A DNA stretch of 6,134 bases from assembly GCA_035438805.1 (NCBI GenBank), contig DAORJA010000052.1, positions 1 to 6,134 of the forward strand. The letters run 5' to 3'. This stretch comes from UBA922 sp035438805 (lineage in GTDB: Bacteria; Patescibacteriota; Patescibacteriia; Magasanikbacterales; UBA922). A program made the translations under genes and the position numbers. Under the pieces are notes generated by a model. It made no database searches. It worked only from the letters and a program-made list of their open reading frames with translations, and had not been told where the DNA came from. Position 1 is the stretch's first letter. Every line of letters starts with the position of its first letter. Positions 1 to 4,449 of this stretch are shown here, in pieces.

Positions 1-248
1 TACCTGCCGGCTGTTATATATCCGGTCAGGCCCAAACAGCAGATCAATCCCGTCAATAGAAAGCAGTGGGTCGGAATCGGGTAAAGCGTCAGATGCGGGA
101 AGTGGTTCGATTACTTCTCAAAGACAATAGAATTAAGACAGGCTATTTTATTGCATTTTTATCTACCCCAAAGTTGTTTGGGGCAGAGTACGCAGACATT
201 GCGAAGGATATTGAATCAATTCTCAAAAAAGCTCGACTACTCGTATAA
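1..248 (+). CDS. rnpA: Ribonuclease P protein component, 3' part, apparent -1 frameshift near 57-63
   Basis: RnpA is the protein subunit of RNase P, which removes 5' leaders from pre-tRNAs. The stretch from 60 to the TAA at 246-248 encodes KAVGRNRVKRQMREVVR, matching the family's RNR signature (usually AVxRNRxKRxxRE) that binds the P RNA, followed by the expected C-terminal strand and helix. The same frame has a TAG at 57-59, so only about 62 residues are open, while intact RnpA is usually 100-130 residues. Frame 1 from the window edge reads ...PKQQINPVNRK and would join as PVNRKAVGRNR if one A were added to the AAA at 60-62. This looks like a frameshift or a sequencing/assembly error rather than a short gene, since the GTG at 66 has no Shine-Dalgarno site. 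The gene is cut by the left edge. yidD follows 30 bp downstream, the usual order. Identity is clear; the upstream frame assignment is inference. Confidence 0.8.
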
Positions 249-278
249 TCGTCTTTTTTCTCTCAAATAAGCATAAAT

Positions 279-539
279 ATGCGATTACTTCGTTTTATTA
301 TTACAATTCCAAAGAAAATACTCTTACTTCTGATATGGGTGTATCAGCATACTGTATCACCTGACCATGGACCCATGAAGTCCCAATTTCCTGGAGGATA
401 TTGTAAATTCACGCCAAGCTGTAGTGAGTATGGCTATCAGGCAATACAAAAATATGGAGTAATCAGAGGACTTCCTCGAGTTGTGTGGCGAATCCTCCGG
501 TGTAATCCATGGTCAAAAGGTGGAATAGATAAGCCTTGA
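279..539 (+). CDS. yidD: Membrane protein insertion efficiency factor YidD
   Basis: YidD is a small inner-face membrane-associated protein that assists YidC/Sec insertion of membrane proteins. The 86 residues are full family length. They show an N-terminal hydrophobic/amphipathic helix (about 5-22), then YQHTVSPDHG (22-31), the hallmark YCKFTPSCSEYGYQAI (41-56) with Cys42 and Cys48, and RILRCNPWSKGGIDKP (71-86) with Cys75. These are the diagnostic YidD motifs. The ATG at 279 gives the canonical N-terminus, although no clear Shine-Dalgarno site precedes it. It lies 30 bp after rnpA, as in most bacteria, but the usual next gene yidC is absent; a hypothetical gene of different codon style follows instead. 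Codons are AT-rich, like ychF and trmB here. The stop codon overlaps the -35 box of the next promoter. Confidence 0.96.
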   Translation: MRLLRFIITIPKKILLLLIWVYQHTVSPDHGPMKSQFPGGYCKFTPSCSEYGYQAIQKYGVIRGLPRVVWRILRCNPWSKGGIDKP

Positions 540-564
540 CAACAAGCGCTTATTTTGATTAACT
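536..564 (+). promoter_or_regulatory. Predicted sigma70 promoter for the 692 gene
   Basis: A perfect -35 TTGACA (536-541) overlaps the yidD stop codon. After 17 bp comes a weak -10 TTAACT (559-564), preceded by TG at -15 (556-557), an extended -10 arrangement. Transcription would start near 571, giving a leader of about 120 nt. A weaker alternative is TTGTGG (610-615) with TAATGT (633-638), but that falls inside the leader hairpin. Confidence 0.5.
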
Positions 565-598
565 AAACCATTCTCTCATGAAAAAATTGTAGGTAAAG

Positions 599-648
599 CG
601 TGTATACGATTGTGGAAATCAATATGGATTTCTAATGTCGTGTACATG
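599..648 (+). ncRNA. Long imperfect leader hairpin upstream of the 692 gene
   Basis: Bases 599-620 pair with 627-648 around the hexaloop AATATG (621-626). Of 22 positions, 16 are Watson-Crick, 4 are G-U (600/647, 605/642, 610/637, 614/633), and 2 form an internal mismatch (611/636, 612/635). The distal six base pairs, GAAATC/GATTTC, are perfect. Six G-U or mismatch positions that keep the register suggest an RNA element rather than a DNA palindrome. It lies wholly within the predicted 5' UTR and ends 43 nt before the start codon, leaving the Shine-Dalgarno site free. I recognise no known riboswitch class. Confidence 0.55.
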
Positions 649-691
649 GTACTAATGAGCACGTCCGTAATAGCTTCAGGCGGAGGATCAG

Positions 692-1003
692 ATGAAGAAT
701 AAGCGAGCATTTTTGGTACGTACTCTGACGGAAACGTCAGAGAAGATCAGGGATTACTTCCCTGGATTCGCGTGGATGGTGGAAGTTGGTGATCCTGAAA
801 AAGGAACCGCCAAGTACTCAGAAGCTCATGGCATCCACCATTCGGATAAAGCGCTCCACGAGGAAAAGGAGGAAATTCTTCTGTATCTGCTGCAGAACCT
901 GAAAAAGCTCATCCAGGAGGTGGGTGTCCAGTACAAGCAGCAGATCGACGCGAAGAAGATCGTGGAGGAAGCGTTGAGACATATGGGCAACGAAGAGTCC
1001 TGA
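692..1003 (+). CDS. Hypothetical protein, 103 aa, charged and helical
   Basis: I do not recognise this protein. The ATG at 692 is set by a strong Shine-Dalgarno site GGCGGAGG with GGAGG at about 682-686, five bases upstream. The product is soluble with no signal peptide or membrane segment. The N-terminal third (RAFLVRTLTETSEKIRDYF, then GFAWMVEVGD) looks mixed alpha/beta. A His-containing turn EAHGIHHSDK (44-53) is followed by long charged helices from about 54 to 100, including EEKEEILLYLLQNLKKLIQEV, which could be amphipathic or coiled coil. Third codon positions are far more G/C-rich than in yidD or ychF but resemble the 4584 and 5402 genes. It is the only protein of a compact unit: promoter at 536, leader hairpin, gene, hammerhead ribozyme, terminator. 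A minus-strand reading frame over the same bases looks like a shadow. Confidence 0.8.
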   Translation: MKNKRAFLVRTLTETSEKIRDYFPGFAWMVEVGDPEKGTAKYSEAHGIHHSDKALHEEKEEILLYLLQNLKKLIQEVGVQYKQQIDAKKIVEEALRHMGNEES

Positions 1004-1039
1004 CACATCACATTTTGTCTCCGTTTCGTAAAATGGAGA

Positions 1040-1057
1040 GAGGTTACGCCGTACCTC
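1040..1057 (+). ncRNA. Small bulged hairpin in the 3' UTR upstream of the ribozyme
   Basis: GAGGT (1040-1044) pairs with ACCTC (1053-1057), and AC (1046-1047) pairs with GT (1051-1052). T1045 is bulged and the loop is GCC. Its 5' arm overlaps 1039-1045, which can instead pair with the hammerhead cleavage region (1071-1077), so it could keep the ribozyme free to fold. This is inference from pairing only. Confidence 0.4.
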
Positions 1058-1071
1058 CACAAAAACGGCCA

Positions 1072-1124
1072 ACCTCTTCATGTGAAACATGAACTGATGA
1101 GTCCTGATGATTAGGACGAAAGGT
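1072..1124 (+). ncRNA. Type III hammerhead self-cleaving ribozyme
   Basis: All elements of the hammerhead core are present in order. The 5' strand of stem III is ACCT (1072-1075), followed by the cleavage-site C1076. Stem I is a perfect 6-bp hairpin, TTCATG (1077-1082) with CATGAA (1088-1093), loop TGAAA. The invariant CTGATGA follows at 1094-1100. Stem II is GTCCT (1101-1105) with AGGAC (1113-1117), loop GATGATT. The invariant GAA is at 1118-1120. The 3' strand of stem III is AGGT (1121-1124), supplying the A15.1-U16.1 pair (1121/1075). Cleavage is predicted between 1076 and 1077, after ...CUC. Stem III is only 4 bp and blocked by A-A at 1071/1125, the weakest part. It sits 68 nt after the stop codon of the 692 gene and 6 nt before the terminator stem, so cleavage would separate the coding RNA from its terminator hairpin. 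Confidence 0.88.
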
Positions 1125-1130
1125 AAAAAT

Positions 1131-1158
1131 AAAACCACCATACGGCGGTTTTTTATTT
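1131..1158 (+). terminator. Intrinsic terminator, probably bidirectional
   Basis: AAAACCACC (1131-1139) pairs with GGCGGTTTT (1144-1152) around ATAC, with one A-C mismatch (1137/1146), followed by TT-A-TTT. It ends the 692-gene/hammerhead transcript. On the minus strand the stem becomes GCCG...TGGTGGTTTTATTTTTA, also a good U-tract, so it may terminate convergent ychF transcription. Confidence 0.8.
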
Positions 1159-1186
1159 GTGAAGTGCGGTCAGTTCTTCTGCGAAC

Positions 1187-1221
1187 AACCTCACCCTGTC
1201 CCTCTCCTACGAGGAGAGGGA
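1187..1221. repeat. REP-like GC-rich palindrome
   Basis: TCCCTCTCCT (1199-1208) and AGGAGAGGGA (1212-1221) are perfect 10-bp arms around ACG, preceded by CCTCACCC (1189-1196). The combination CCTCACCC...CCCTCTCC...GGAGAGGG resembles a dispersed repeat that I recall from many unrelated bacterial genomes; that recollection is unverified. It lies 7 bp past the ychF stop codon, a usual place for REP elements, and could form a hairpin in the ychF 3' UTR. One copy only is in the window, so repetitiveness is not shown here. Confidence 0.5.
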
Positions 1222-1227
1222 GCGTAC

Positions 1228-2301
1228 TTAGGTAATATGGAAATAACACACATCCCCGTCTTTCACTTCATAATCTTTTCCAACCAATTGCATTTTCCCT
1301 TTTTCTTTTACACCTGGCCAGCCACCAAGTTCTACAAAATCAGTCACACTTGCAACATCAGCTTTGATATAGCCTTTGACAAAGTCAGTGTGAATGACAC
1401 CAGCTGCATCAGGGCCTAGTGTTCCTCTTGTAACTGTCCATGCACGAGTTTCCTGTTCACCTGAAGTAAAGTAGGTGATGAGATTAAGGAGGTTGTATCC
1501 AGCAACGATCAATCGATCAAGTCCAGTTTCTTTCATTCCCAAATCATCCATAAACATTTTTGCGTCATCGGGAGTAAGTTCTGCAATTTCTGCTTCGATC
1601 TTTGCGCTGATTTCTACATATGGAGTCGTGCCAAAAATATTTTTGAAATCTACTTTTCCAACAGCAGATTCTTCAACATTCACCACATACATCATAGGTT
1701 TCATGGTAAGCAGATGAAGATCTCGCACAATTAATTTTTCATCATCATTGAATTCAAGTTCACGCGTAGGTAATCCCTTTTCTAATTGTATGTTTAGTTT
1801 TTCAAGTACAGCAATTTCTAGTTCTTTCCCTTTTGCCGCTGCACCCTTTGCATCACGTTTTGTTTTATCCAATCGTTTTGAAACAGTTGCGAGATCAGCC
1901 AATGCAAGTTCAAGATTAATAACATCACTATCATCTTTTGGATCTACTTTTCCTGCCACGTGAATAATATTTCCATCTTCAAATGCACGAACAACCTGTA
2001 CGATAGCATCAGCTTCACGAATATGGGTAAGAAATTTATTTCCCAAACCCTCTCCTTCTGACGCACCTTTTACAATTCCAGCAATATCAACAAATTGAAT
2101 TGCAGTCGGAATAATTTTTCCAGATTTTGAAGTAGTAGCAAGTGGGGCAAGTCGAGCGTCGGGTACCTCAACTACACCGACGTTTGGTTCGATAGTGCAA
2201 AAAGGATAATTTGCAGCCTCTGCCTGTTTGCTTTTTGTAAGTGCATTGAAGAGAGTTGATTTGCCTACATTTGGCAGTCCAACAATTCCGATTGAAAGCA
2301 T
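1228..2301 (-). CDS. ychF: Ribosome-binding ATPase YchF (OLA1 family)
   Basis: YchF is an Obg-family P-loop NTPase that binds ribosomes and prefers ATP over GTP; it modulates translation and stress responses. The 357 residues are close to the 363 of E. coli. Visible motifs are the P-loop GLPNVGKST (8-16), the effector/G2 region NYPFCTIEPN (31-40), DIAG (72-75) followed by VKGASEGEGLGNKFL, and NVEE (208-211), the NxxE form in place of NKxD that marks ATP preference. NIIH places a His at 114, equivalent to the catalytic H114 described for E. coli YchF. The helical insertion spans about 130-200. The C-terminal TGS domain starts near LITYFTSGEQETRAWTV and ends GKDYEVKDGDVCYFHIT. The ATG at 2299-2301 gives the conserved N-terminus. 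It has its own predicted promoter and ends near a REP-like palindrome and a shared terminator. Codon use is AT-rich. Confidence 0.98.
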   Translation of the reverse strand: MLSIGIVGLPNVGKSTLFNALTKSKQAEAANYPFCTIEPNVGVVEVPDARLAPLATTSKSGKIIPTAIQFVDIAGIVKGASEGEGLGNKFLTHIREADAIVQVVRAFEDGNIIHVAGKVDPKDDSDVINLELALADLATVSKRLDKTKRDAKGAAAKGKELEIAVLEKLNIQLEKGLPTRELEFNDDEKLIVRDLHLLTMKPMMYVVNVEESAVGKVDFKNIFGTTPYVEISAKIEAEIAELTPDDAKMFMDDLGMKETGLDRLIVAGYNLLNLITYFTSGEQETRAWTVTRGTLGPDAAGVIHTDFVKGYIKADVASVTDFVELGGWPGVKEKGKMQLVGKDYEVKDGDVCYFHIT

Positions 2302-2328
2302 AATAAGTATTTAGTTTCAGATTGATCG

Positions 2329-2357
2329 AGTCTAGCAGAAGAAAATGAAAAAATCAA
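2329..2357 (-). promoter_or_regulatory. Predicted sigma70 promoter for ychF
   Basis: Read on the minus strand: -35 TTGATT (2352-2357), 17-bp spacer, -10 TAGACT (2329-2334) preceded by TGC, an extended -10. Transcription would begin near 2322, about 20 nt before the ychF ATG. No clear Shine-Dalgarno site lies in that short leader. Confidence 0.6.
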
Positions 2358-2364
2358 CAGTTAA

Positions 2365-2391
2365 ATAAAAAAGAAAGATCGTATGTCTTTC
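2365..2391 (-). terminator. Intrinsic terminator downstream of the SPFH gene
   Basis: On the minus strand GAAAGA (2386-2391) pairs with TCTTTC (2373-2378) around a 7-nt loop, followed by TTTTTTAT (2365-2372). It lies between the SPFH gene and the ychF promoter and should insulate the two. Confidence 0.7.
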
Positions 2392-2404
2392 GTGTGCTGT
2401 GGGT

Positions 2405-2439
2405 TCCTAGGGCTCTCGTGAGTACGAAGAGCCCTAGGA
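2405..2439 (-). terminator. Strong 12-bp hairpin spanning the SPFH stop codon
   Basis: TCCTAGGGCTCT (2405-2416) and AGAGCCCTAGGA (2428-2439) are perfect complements around an 11-nt loop. The TAG stop of the SPFH gene (2434-2436) lies inside the stem. No U-tract follows directly on the minus strand, so it is more likely a 3'-end stabiliser or part of a tandem termination region with 2365-2391 than a complete terminator. Confidence 0.55.
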
Positions 2440-3099
2440 TGAGTCATCGTCAGGCTTCACCAGTCGGAGGTGTGTTGGTTTTGCCAACAAAGCCCGGTTT
2501 TTGCGGTACGGCTGTCCACGCATTCCACCGGGTATGGAGGAAAGGATGGGTTTGAGCACCGGAGTTGTAGGTAGTTCTCGAACGTTGTCAACGTCGCCTC
2601 CCGTAGATTCAACGGTGTTGGCGACTGAAGAGAACATCGACACCTCCTCAAGAATTGATAGGACCTCAATCTTGAAAAGATAGTAACCAGCTTCGTTTGA
2701 GACACATTTCAGCTGTTGAACGAGCTCAGTCGAAAAGGTCCGTGAAGAACGGATATCTTCCAAAGAGATTCGCGCTATTGTTGATGAGATGTGTTTGAAA
2801 AGAATGTCCGAGAGCTCAGACATTGAGAAGCTTTCGAATTGGGTCCACTGAATGTGGAATTTGATGTGTATATGAGCACGATCGCTCGTCAGGGCGTAAT
2901 AGGCCAACTCCTCGCTTCCGTAGACGAACGTGGGGTAGTTGGTAAACGAGTGCCATGGCCATTTTATGTGAAAACCGGGGGGCAAATAGCGCGCGTTGTC
3001 GCCATTTCTCCGTATTGCCAGAGTGTTCTGTGGGACCACGATGAACGAGCATACCAGCAGAGCGAGTATGCATATGGACAAAAAGATGGTGATTTCCAT
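2434..3099 (-). CDS. SPFH/band 7 (prohibitin-like) domain membrane protein, short form
   Basis: SPFH proteins are membrane-anchored scaffolds that assemble into microdomain rings and often partner with proteases or NfeD proteins. The frame is open to 3177, but the start at 3099 (MEITIFLS) is preferred because GGAGGT (3106-3111) lies six bases upstream. That gives 221 residues. Residues 3-22 form one membrane helix. They are followed by VVPQNTLAIRRNGDNARYLPPGFHIKWPW (21-49), which fits the band 7 opening VPxGxxxVxxxxG...PGxHxKxPW. The rest of the domain continues to about 150 with alternating strands (LTSDRAHIHIKFHIQW) and ISLEDIRSSRTFSTELVQQL. The long C-terminal coiled coil usual in the family is missing. 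Instead there is a polar, proline-containing tail of about 65 residues ending KPDDDSS. No protease or NfeD gene adjoins. Codon style is G/C-rich compared with ychF. Confidence 0.8.
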   Translation of the reverse strand: MEITIFLSICILALLVCSFIVVPQNTLAIRRNGDNARYLPPGFHIKWPWHSFTNYPTFVYGSEELAYYALTSDRAHIHIKFHIQWTQFESFSMSELSDILFKHISSTIARISLEDIRSSRTFSTELVQQLKCVSNEAGYYLFKIEVLSILEEVSMFSSVANTVESTGGDVDNVRELPTTPVLKPILSSIPGGMRGQPYRKNRALLAKPTHLRLVKPDDDSS

Positions 3100-3138
3100 C
3101 TGCATACCTCCAGAGTTGATAGTGAAAGGGCTTGGTAC

Positions 3139-3166
3139 AACATAGCATAAATAATGAAAAATGCAA
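3139..3166 (-). promoter_or_regulatory. Predicted sigma70 promoter for the SPFH gene
   Basis: On the minus strand: -35 TTGCAT (3161-3166), 16-bp spacer, -10 TATGTT (3139-3144) preceded by TGC. The start would be near 3132, leaving a 33-nt leader that contains GGAGGT. This supports the 3099 start over 3177, which lies upstream of the promoter. Confidence 0.55.
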
Positions 3167-3171
3167 AGTGT

Positions 3172-3188
3172 GTACAATATTATTGTAC
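3172..3188. promoter_or_regulatory. Perfect 17-bp palindrome just upstream of the SPFH promoter (operator candidate)
   Basis: GTACAATA-T-TATTGTAC is a perfect dyad with 8-bp arms. It starts 6 bp upstream of the predicted -35 box of the SPFH gene, a usual place for an activator or repressor. It differs from the palindromes in front of the trmB-like gene. No regulator can be assigned. Confidence 0.45.
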
Positions 3189-3247
3189 GACGTATAATAA
3201 TATTAAGAATAAGCTAAAATTTAATATTTCCGATAAATTCAAAAACA

Positions 3248-3294
3248 ATTATGCATTAATGAATGTATAATTGAGATACTTATTAATGCATAAT
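3248..3294. repeat. 13-bp perfect inverted repeat in the AT-rich intergenic region
   Basis: ATTATGCATTAAT (3248-3260) and ATTAATGCATAAT (3282-3294) are perfect complements with a 21-bp AT-rich spacer. The right arm shares 3292-3294 with the adjacent 3291-3322 hairpin, so the two structures cannot both form fully in RNA. The stretch 3190-3395 has no convincing gene; it holds this repeat, the next hairpin and the tRNA 3' flank. Confidence 0.6.
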
Positions 3295-3322
3295 AAACAC
3301 AGCGCATAGGCTGTGTTTATTA
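3291..3322 (-). terminator. 13-bp hairpin, likely terminator for tRNA-Arg transcript
   Basis: TAATAAACACAGC (3291-3303) pairs perfectly with GCTGTGTTTATTA (3310-3322) around a 6-nt loop. It lies 74 bp past the 3' end of the minus-strand tRNA. The U-tract is imperfect on either strand (the 3' arm itself ends TTTATTA), so terminator function is probable rather than certain. Confidence 0.55.
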
Positions 3323-3395
3323 AAATCTTGTTTCACCATTCTGGCAGGATGCATGCTCCCCTTTTGTACAATTATAGGCAGGTAAAGCCTAGTAG

Positions 3396-3467
3396 TGCCC
3401 CTACCGCGAATCGAACGCGGATCTAGACGTTAGGAGTGTCTTGTTCTATCCATTGAACTATAGGAGC
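3396..3467 (-). tRNA. tRNA-Arg (anticodon CCU)
   Basis: On the minus strand the acceptor stem GCTCCTA (3461-3467) pairs with TAGGGGC (3397-3403), with one G-U. D arm GTTC...GAAC, anticodon loop CTCCTAA giving anticodon CCU (codon AGG), T arm CCGCG-TTCGATT-CGCGG. The discriminator base is A and CCA is not encoded (CTA follows), so CCA must be added enzymatically. The lowest anticodon-stem pair (31-39) is an A-C mismatch. TAGAAT (3477-3482, minus) is a possible -10 box with only a weak -35 upstream; co-transcription with the trmB-like gene 55 bp upstream is the alternative. Confidence 0.95.
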
Positions 3468-3492
3468 GTTTGAATTATTCTATCCTGTACCA

Positions 3493-3508
3493 TGTTCCAT
3501 GTGAAACA
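3493..3508. promoter_or_regulatory. parS-like site, 14 of 16 matches
   Basis: TGTTCCATGTGAAACA differs at two positions from the widely conserved ParB-binding parS consensus TGTTTCACGTGAAACA. It lies between the trmB-like gene and the tRNA, 543 bp from the better copy at 4052. It may be a weaker second site of a parS cluster. Confidence 0.5.
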
Positions 3509-3522
3509 CTGTAAAAAACCAT

Positions 3523-4266
3523 CTATTTTTCAATTAATGTATACAATAGTGTGTACATAGAGCCTGCTGTCGCTTGATGAGTAATAGTATCAGCGTATAA
3601 CTCACCTTCTTTATTACTAATAGTGTATAAAGTATCTTCTGAAACAATGATTTCAGTAGATTTGTATACATCTGCATGTACTTTTGAGGCAATAATCCAG
3701 TGAACGTCGGGTGTTATTGGGAGCCCCTTAAGAGCCTCTCTATTTTTTAAAGTATCGAATACGCAACACTTGTTTGCAGAATTTTCAGACTGAGATTTAG
3801 CTTCAAAGAGTTCTATAAGCGTGTCGGGGTCTATACTAGTTGGATTTAGAAGAGAAATAACAGTATTTTTATTTGTATACAGTGTTCTATACAAATCTAA
3901 AACTGCTTCTTTTCCTATGCGATTTGAAAGAAATGGACGCCCGAGCATTGTATACGACGACTCAAGTTTTGGCAAGAGATTTTCAGCGTCATTAATACGA
4001 TTATTCCACATGTTTTTTTGTCTCTCTGCATACTCGATTAATTTTCGCGGATGTTTCACGTGAAACTCTGCGGGCTGTGAATTCTTTTTTTGTTCAATCA
4101 AATCTAATTCAATTAATTGATCAAGCGAATGATATCCAAGTGTTCGAGTAATACCGGCTCGGTGGGTGATTGATGTCACAGTTCCAGATCCTAGTTCAAG
4201 AAGAGCAAGATACGTCTTTGCTTCAGTTTCTGCAAGTCCAATTTTTACTAGTTCTTCAATCTGCAT
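3523..4266 (-). CDS. TrmB-family winged-helix transcriptional regulator
   Basis: A 247-residue protein with the TrmB layout. Residues 1-70 form a winged helix (MQIEELVKIGLAETEAKTYL, ALLELGSGTVTSITHRAGITRTLGYHSLDQLIELDLIEQ), where the recognition helix is likely about 39-54. A helical linker or dimerisation coil spans about 72-105. The C-terminal domain (about 113-247, from SNRIGKEAVLDLYRTL) resembles the effector-type domain seen in short TrmB proteins; it contains two adjacent Cys (167-168). TrmB proteins are best known as sugar-responsive regulators in archaea, but the ligand here cannot be told. The ATG at 4264-4266 gives the usual N-terminus and no Shine-Dalgarno site is visible. Two copies of one palindrome flank its promoter, indicating likely autoregulation. 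A near-perfect parS lies inside the gene, in codons for FHVKH. AT-rich, like the core genes. Confidence 0.85.
   Translation of the reverse strand: MQIEELVKIGLAETEAKTYLALLELGSGTVTSITHRAGITRTLGYHSLDQLIELDLIEQKKNSQPAEFHVKHPRKLIEYAERQKNMWNNRINDAENLLPKLESSYTMLGRPFLSNRIGKEAVLDLYRTLYTNKNTVISLLNPTSIDPDTLIELFEAKSQSENSANKCCVFDTLKNREALKGLPITPDVHWIIASKVHADVYKSTEIIVSEDTLYTISNKEGELYADTITHQATAGSMYTLLYTLIEK
4052..4067. promoter_or_regulatory. parS centromere-like site, 15 of 16 matches
   Basis: TGTTTCACGTGAAACT matches the universal chromosomal parS consensus TGTTTCACGTGAAACA at all but the last base. ParB binds parS to spread, recruit SMC and segregate origins with ParA. Most bacterial parS sites lie near oriC and often inside genes, as here. 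The presence of rnpA-yidD, commonly origin-proximal, about 3.5 kb away agrees. No parA or parB lies in the window. Confidence 0.8.
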
Positions 4267-4268
4267 AA

Positions 4269-4288
4269 TTGTAAATATAAATTTACAA
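4269..4288. promoter_or_regulatory. Operator copy 1 in front of the trmB-like gene
   Basis: TTGTAAATATAAATTTACAA has perfect 8-bp arms (TTGTAAAT/ATTTACAA) around ATAA. It ends 2 bp before the regulator's start codon, where a Shine-Dalgarno site would be expected. The 18-mer at 4271-4288 recurs exactly at 4324-4341. Confidence 0.7.
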
Positions 4289-4312
4289 TAGGTAATAATT
4301 AAGCGTATATAT

Positions 4313-4341
4313 AGTATATAATAGTAAATATAAATTTACAA
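4313..4341 (-). promoter_or_regulatory. Predicted promoter of the trmB-like gene
   Basis: On the minus strand: -35 TTGTAA (4336-4341), 17-bp spacer, -10 TATACT (4313-4318). The start would be near 4306, giving a leader of about 40 nt. The -35 and spacer lie inside operator copy 2, so a bound regulator would block RNA polymerase. Confidence 0.6.
4324..4341. promoter_or_regulatory. Operator copy 2, overlapping the trmB-like promoter
   Basis: GTAAATATAAATTTACAA is identical to 4271-4288. The start-to-start distance is 53 bp, about five helical turns, which puts both sites on the same DNA face and would allow cooperative binding or looping. It also lies 38 bp upstream of the divergent -35 at 4379. 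Confidence 0.7.
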
Positions 4342-4378
4342 GATACTAAAATGAAACACAAACTTTAATCGAAAAGAA

Positions 4379-4407
4379 TTGACAAAGTAGCATAAATATG
4401 ATACACT
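4379..4407 (+). promoter_or_regulatory. Predicted strong sigma70 promoter for the 4584 gene
   Basis: A perfect -35 TTGACA (4379-4384), 17-bp spacer and -10 TACACT (4402-4407) preceded by TGA, an extended -10. A TATAAT also occurs at 4415-4420 but lacks a spaced -35. Transcription from about 4414 gives a 5' UTR of about 170 nt. Confidence 0.75.
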
Positions 4408-4449
4408 CTTTAGTTATAATAAAGTTCCTTACATATACCAATAAGATAC

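Noticed and set aside
1074..1089. parS-like sequence with GTGAAACA inside hammerhead stem I
   Set aside because: Only about 12 of 16 positions match, and stem I pairing explains it fully.
818..1249. 143-residue open frame on the minus strand
   Set aside because: It is a shadow of the 692 gene and crosses the hammerhead and terminator. Its composition is not protein-like and no start signal is present.
3100..3177. Upstream extension of the SPFH gene to 3177
   Set aside because: It runs through the predicted promoter, and GGAGGT with six-base spacing supports 3099.
3190..3395. Possible oriC with DnaA boxes
   Set aside because: The region is AT-rich with palindromes, but I find no TTATNCACA-type boxes on either strand.
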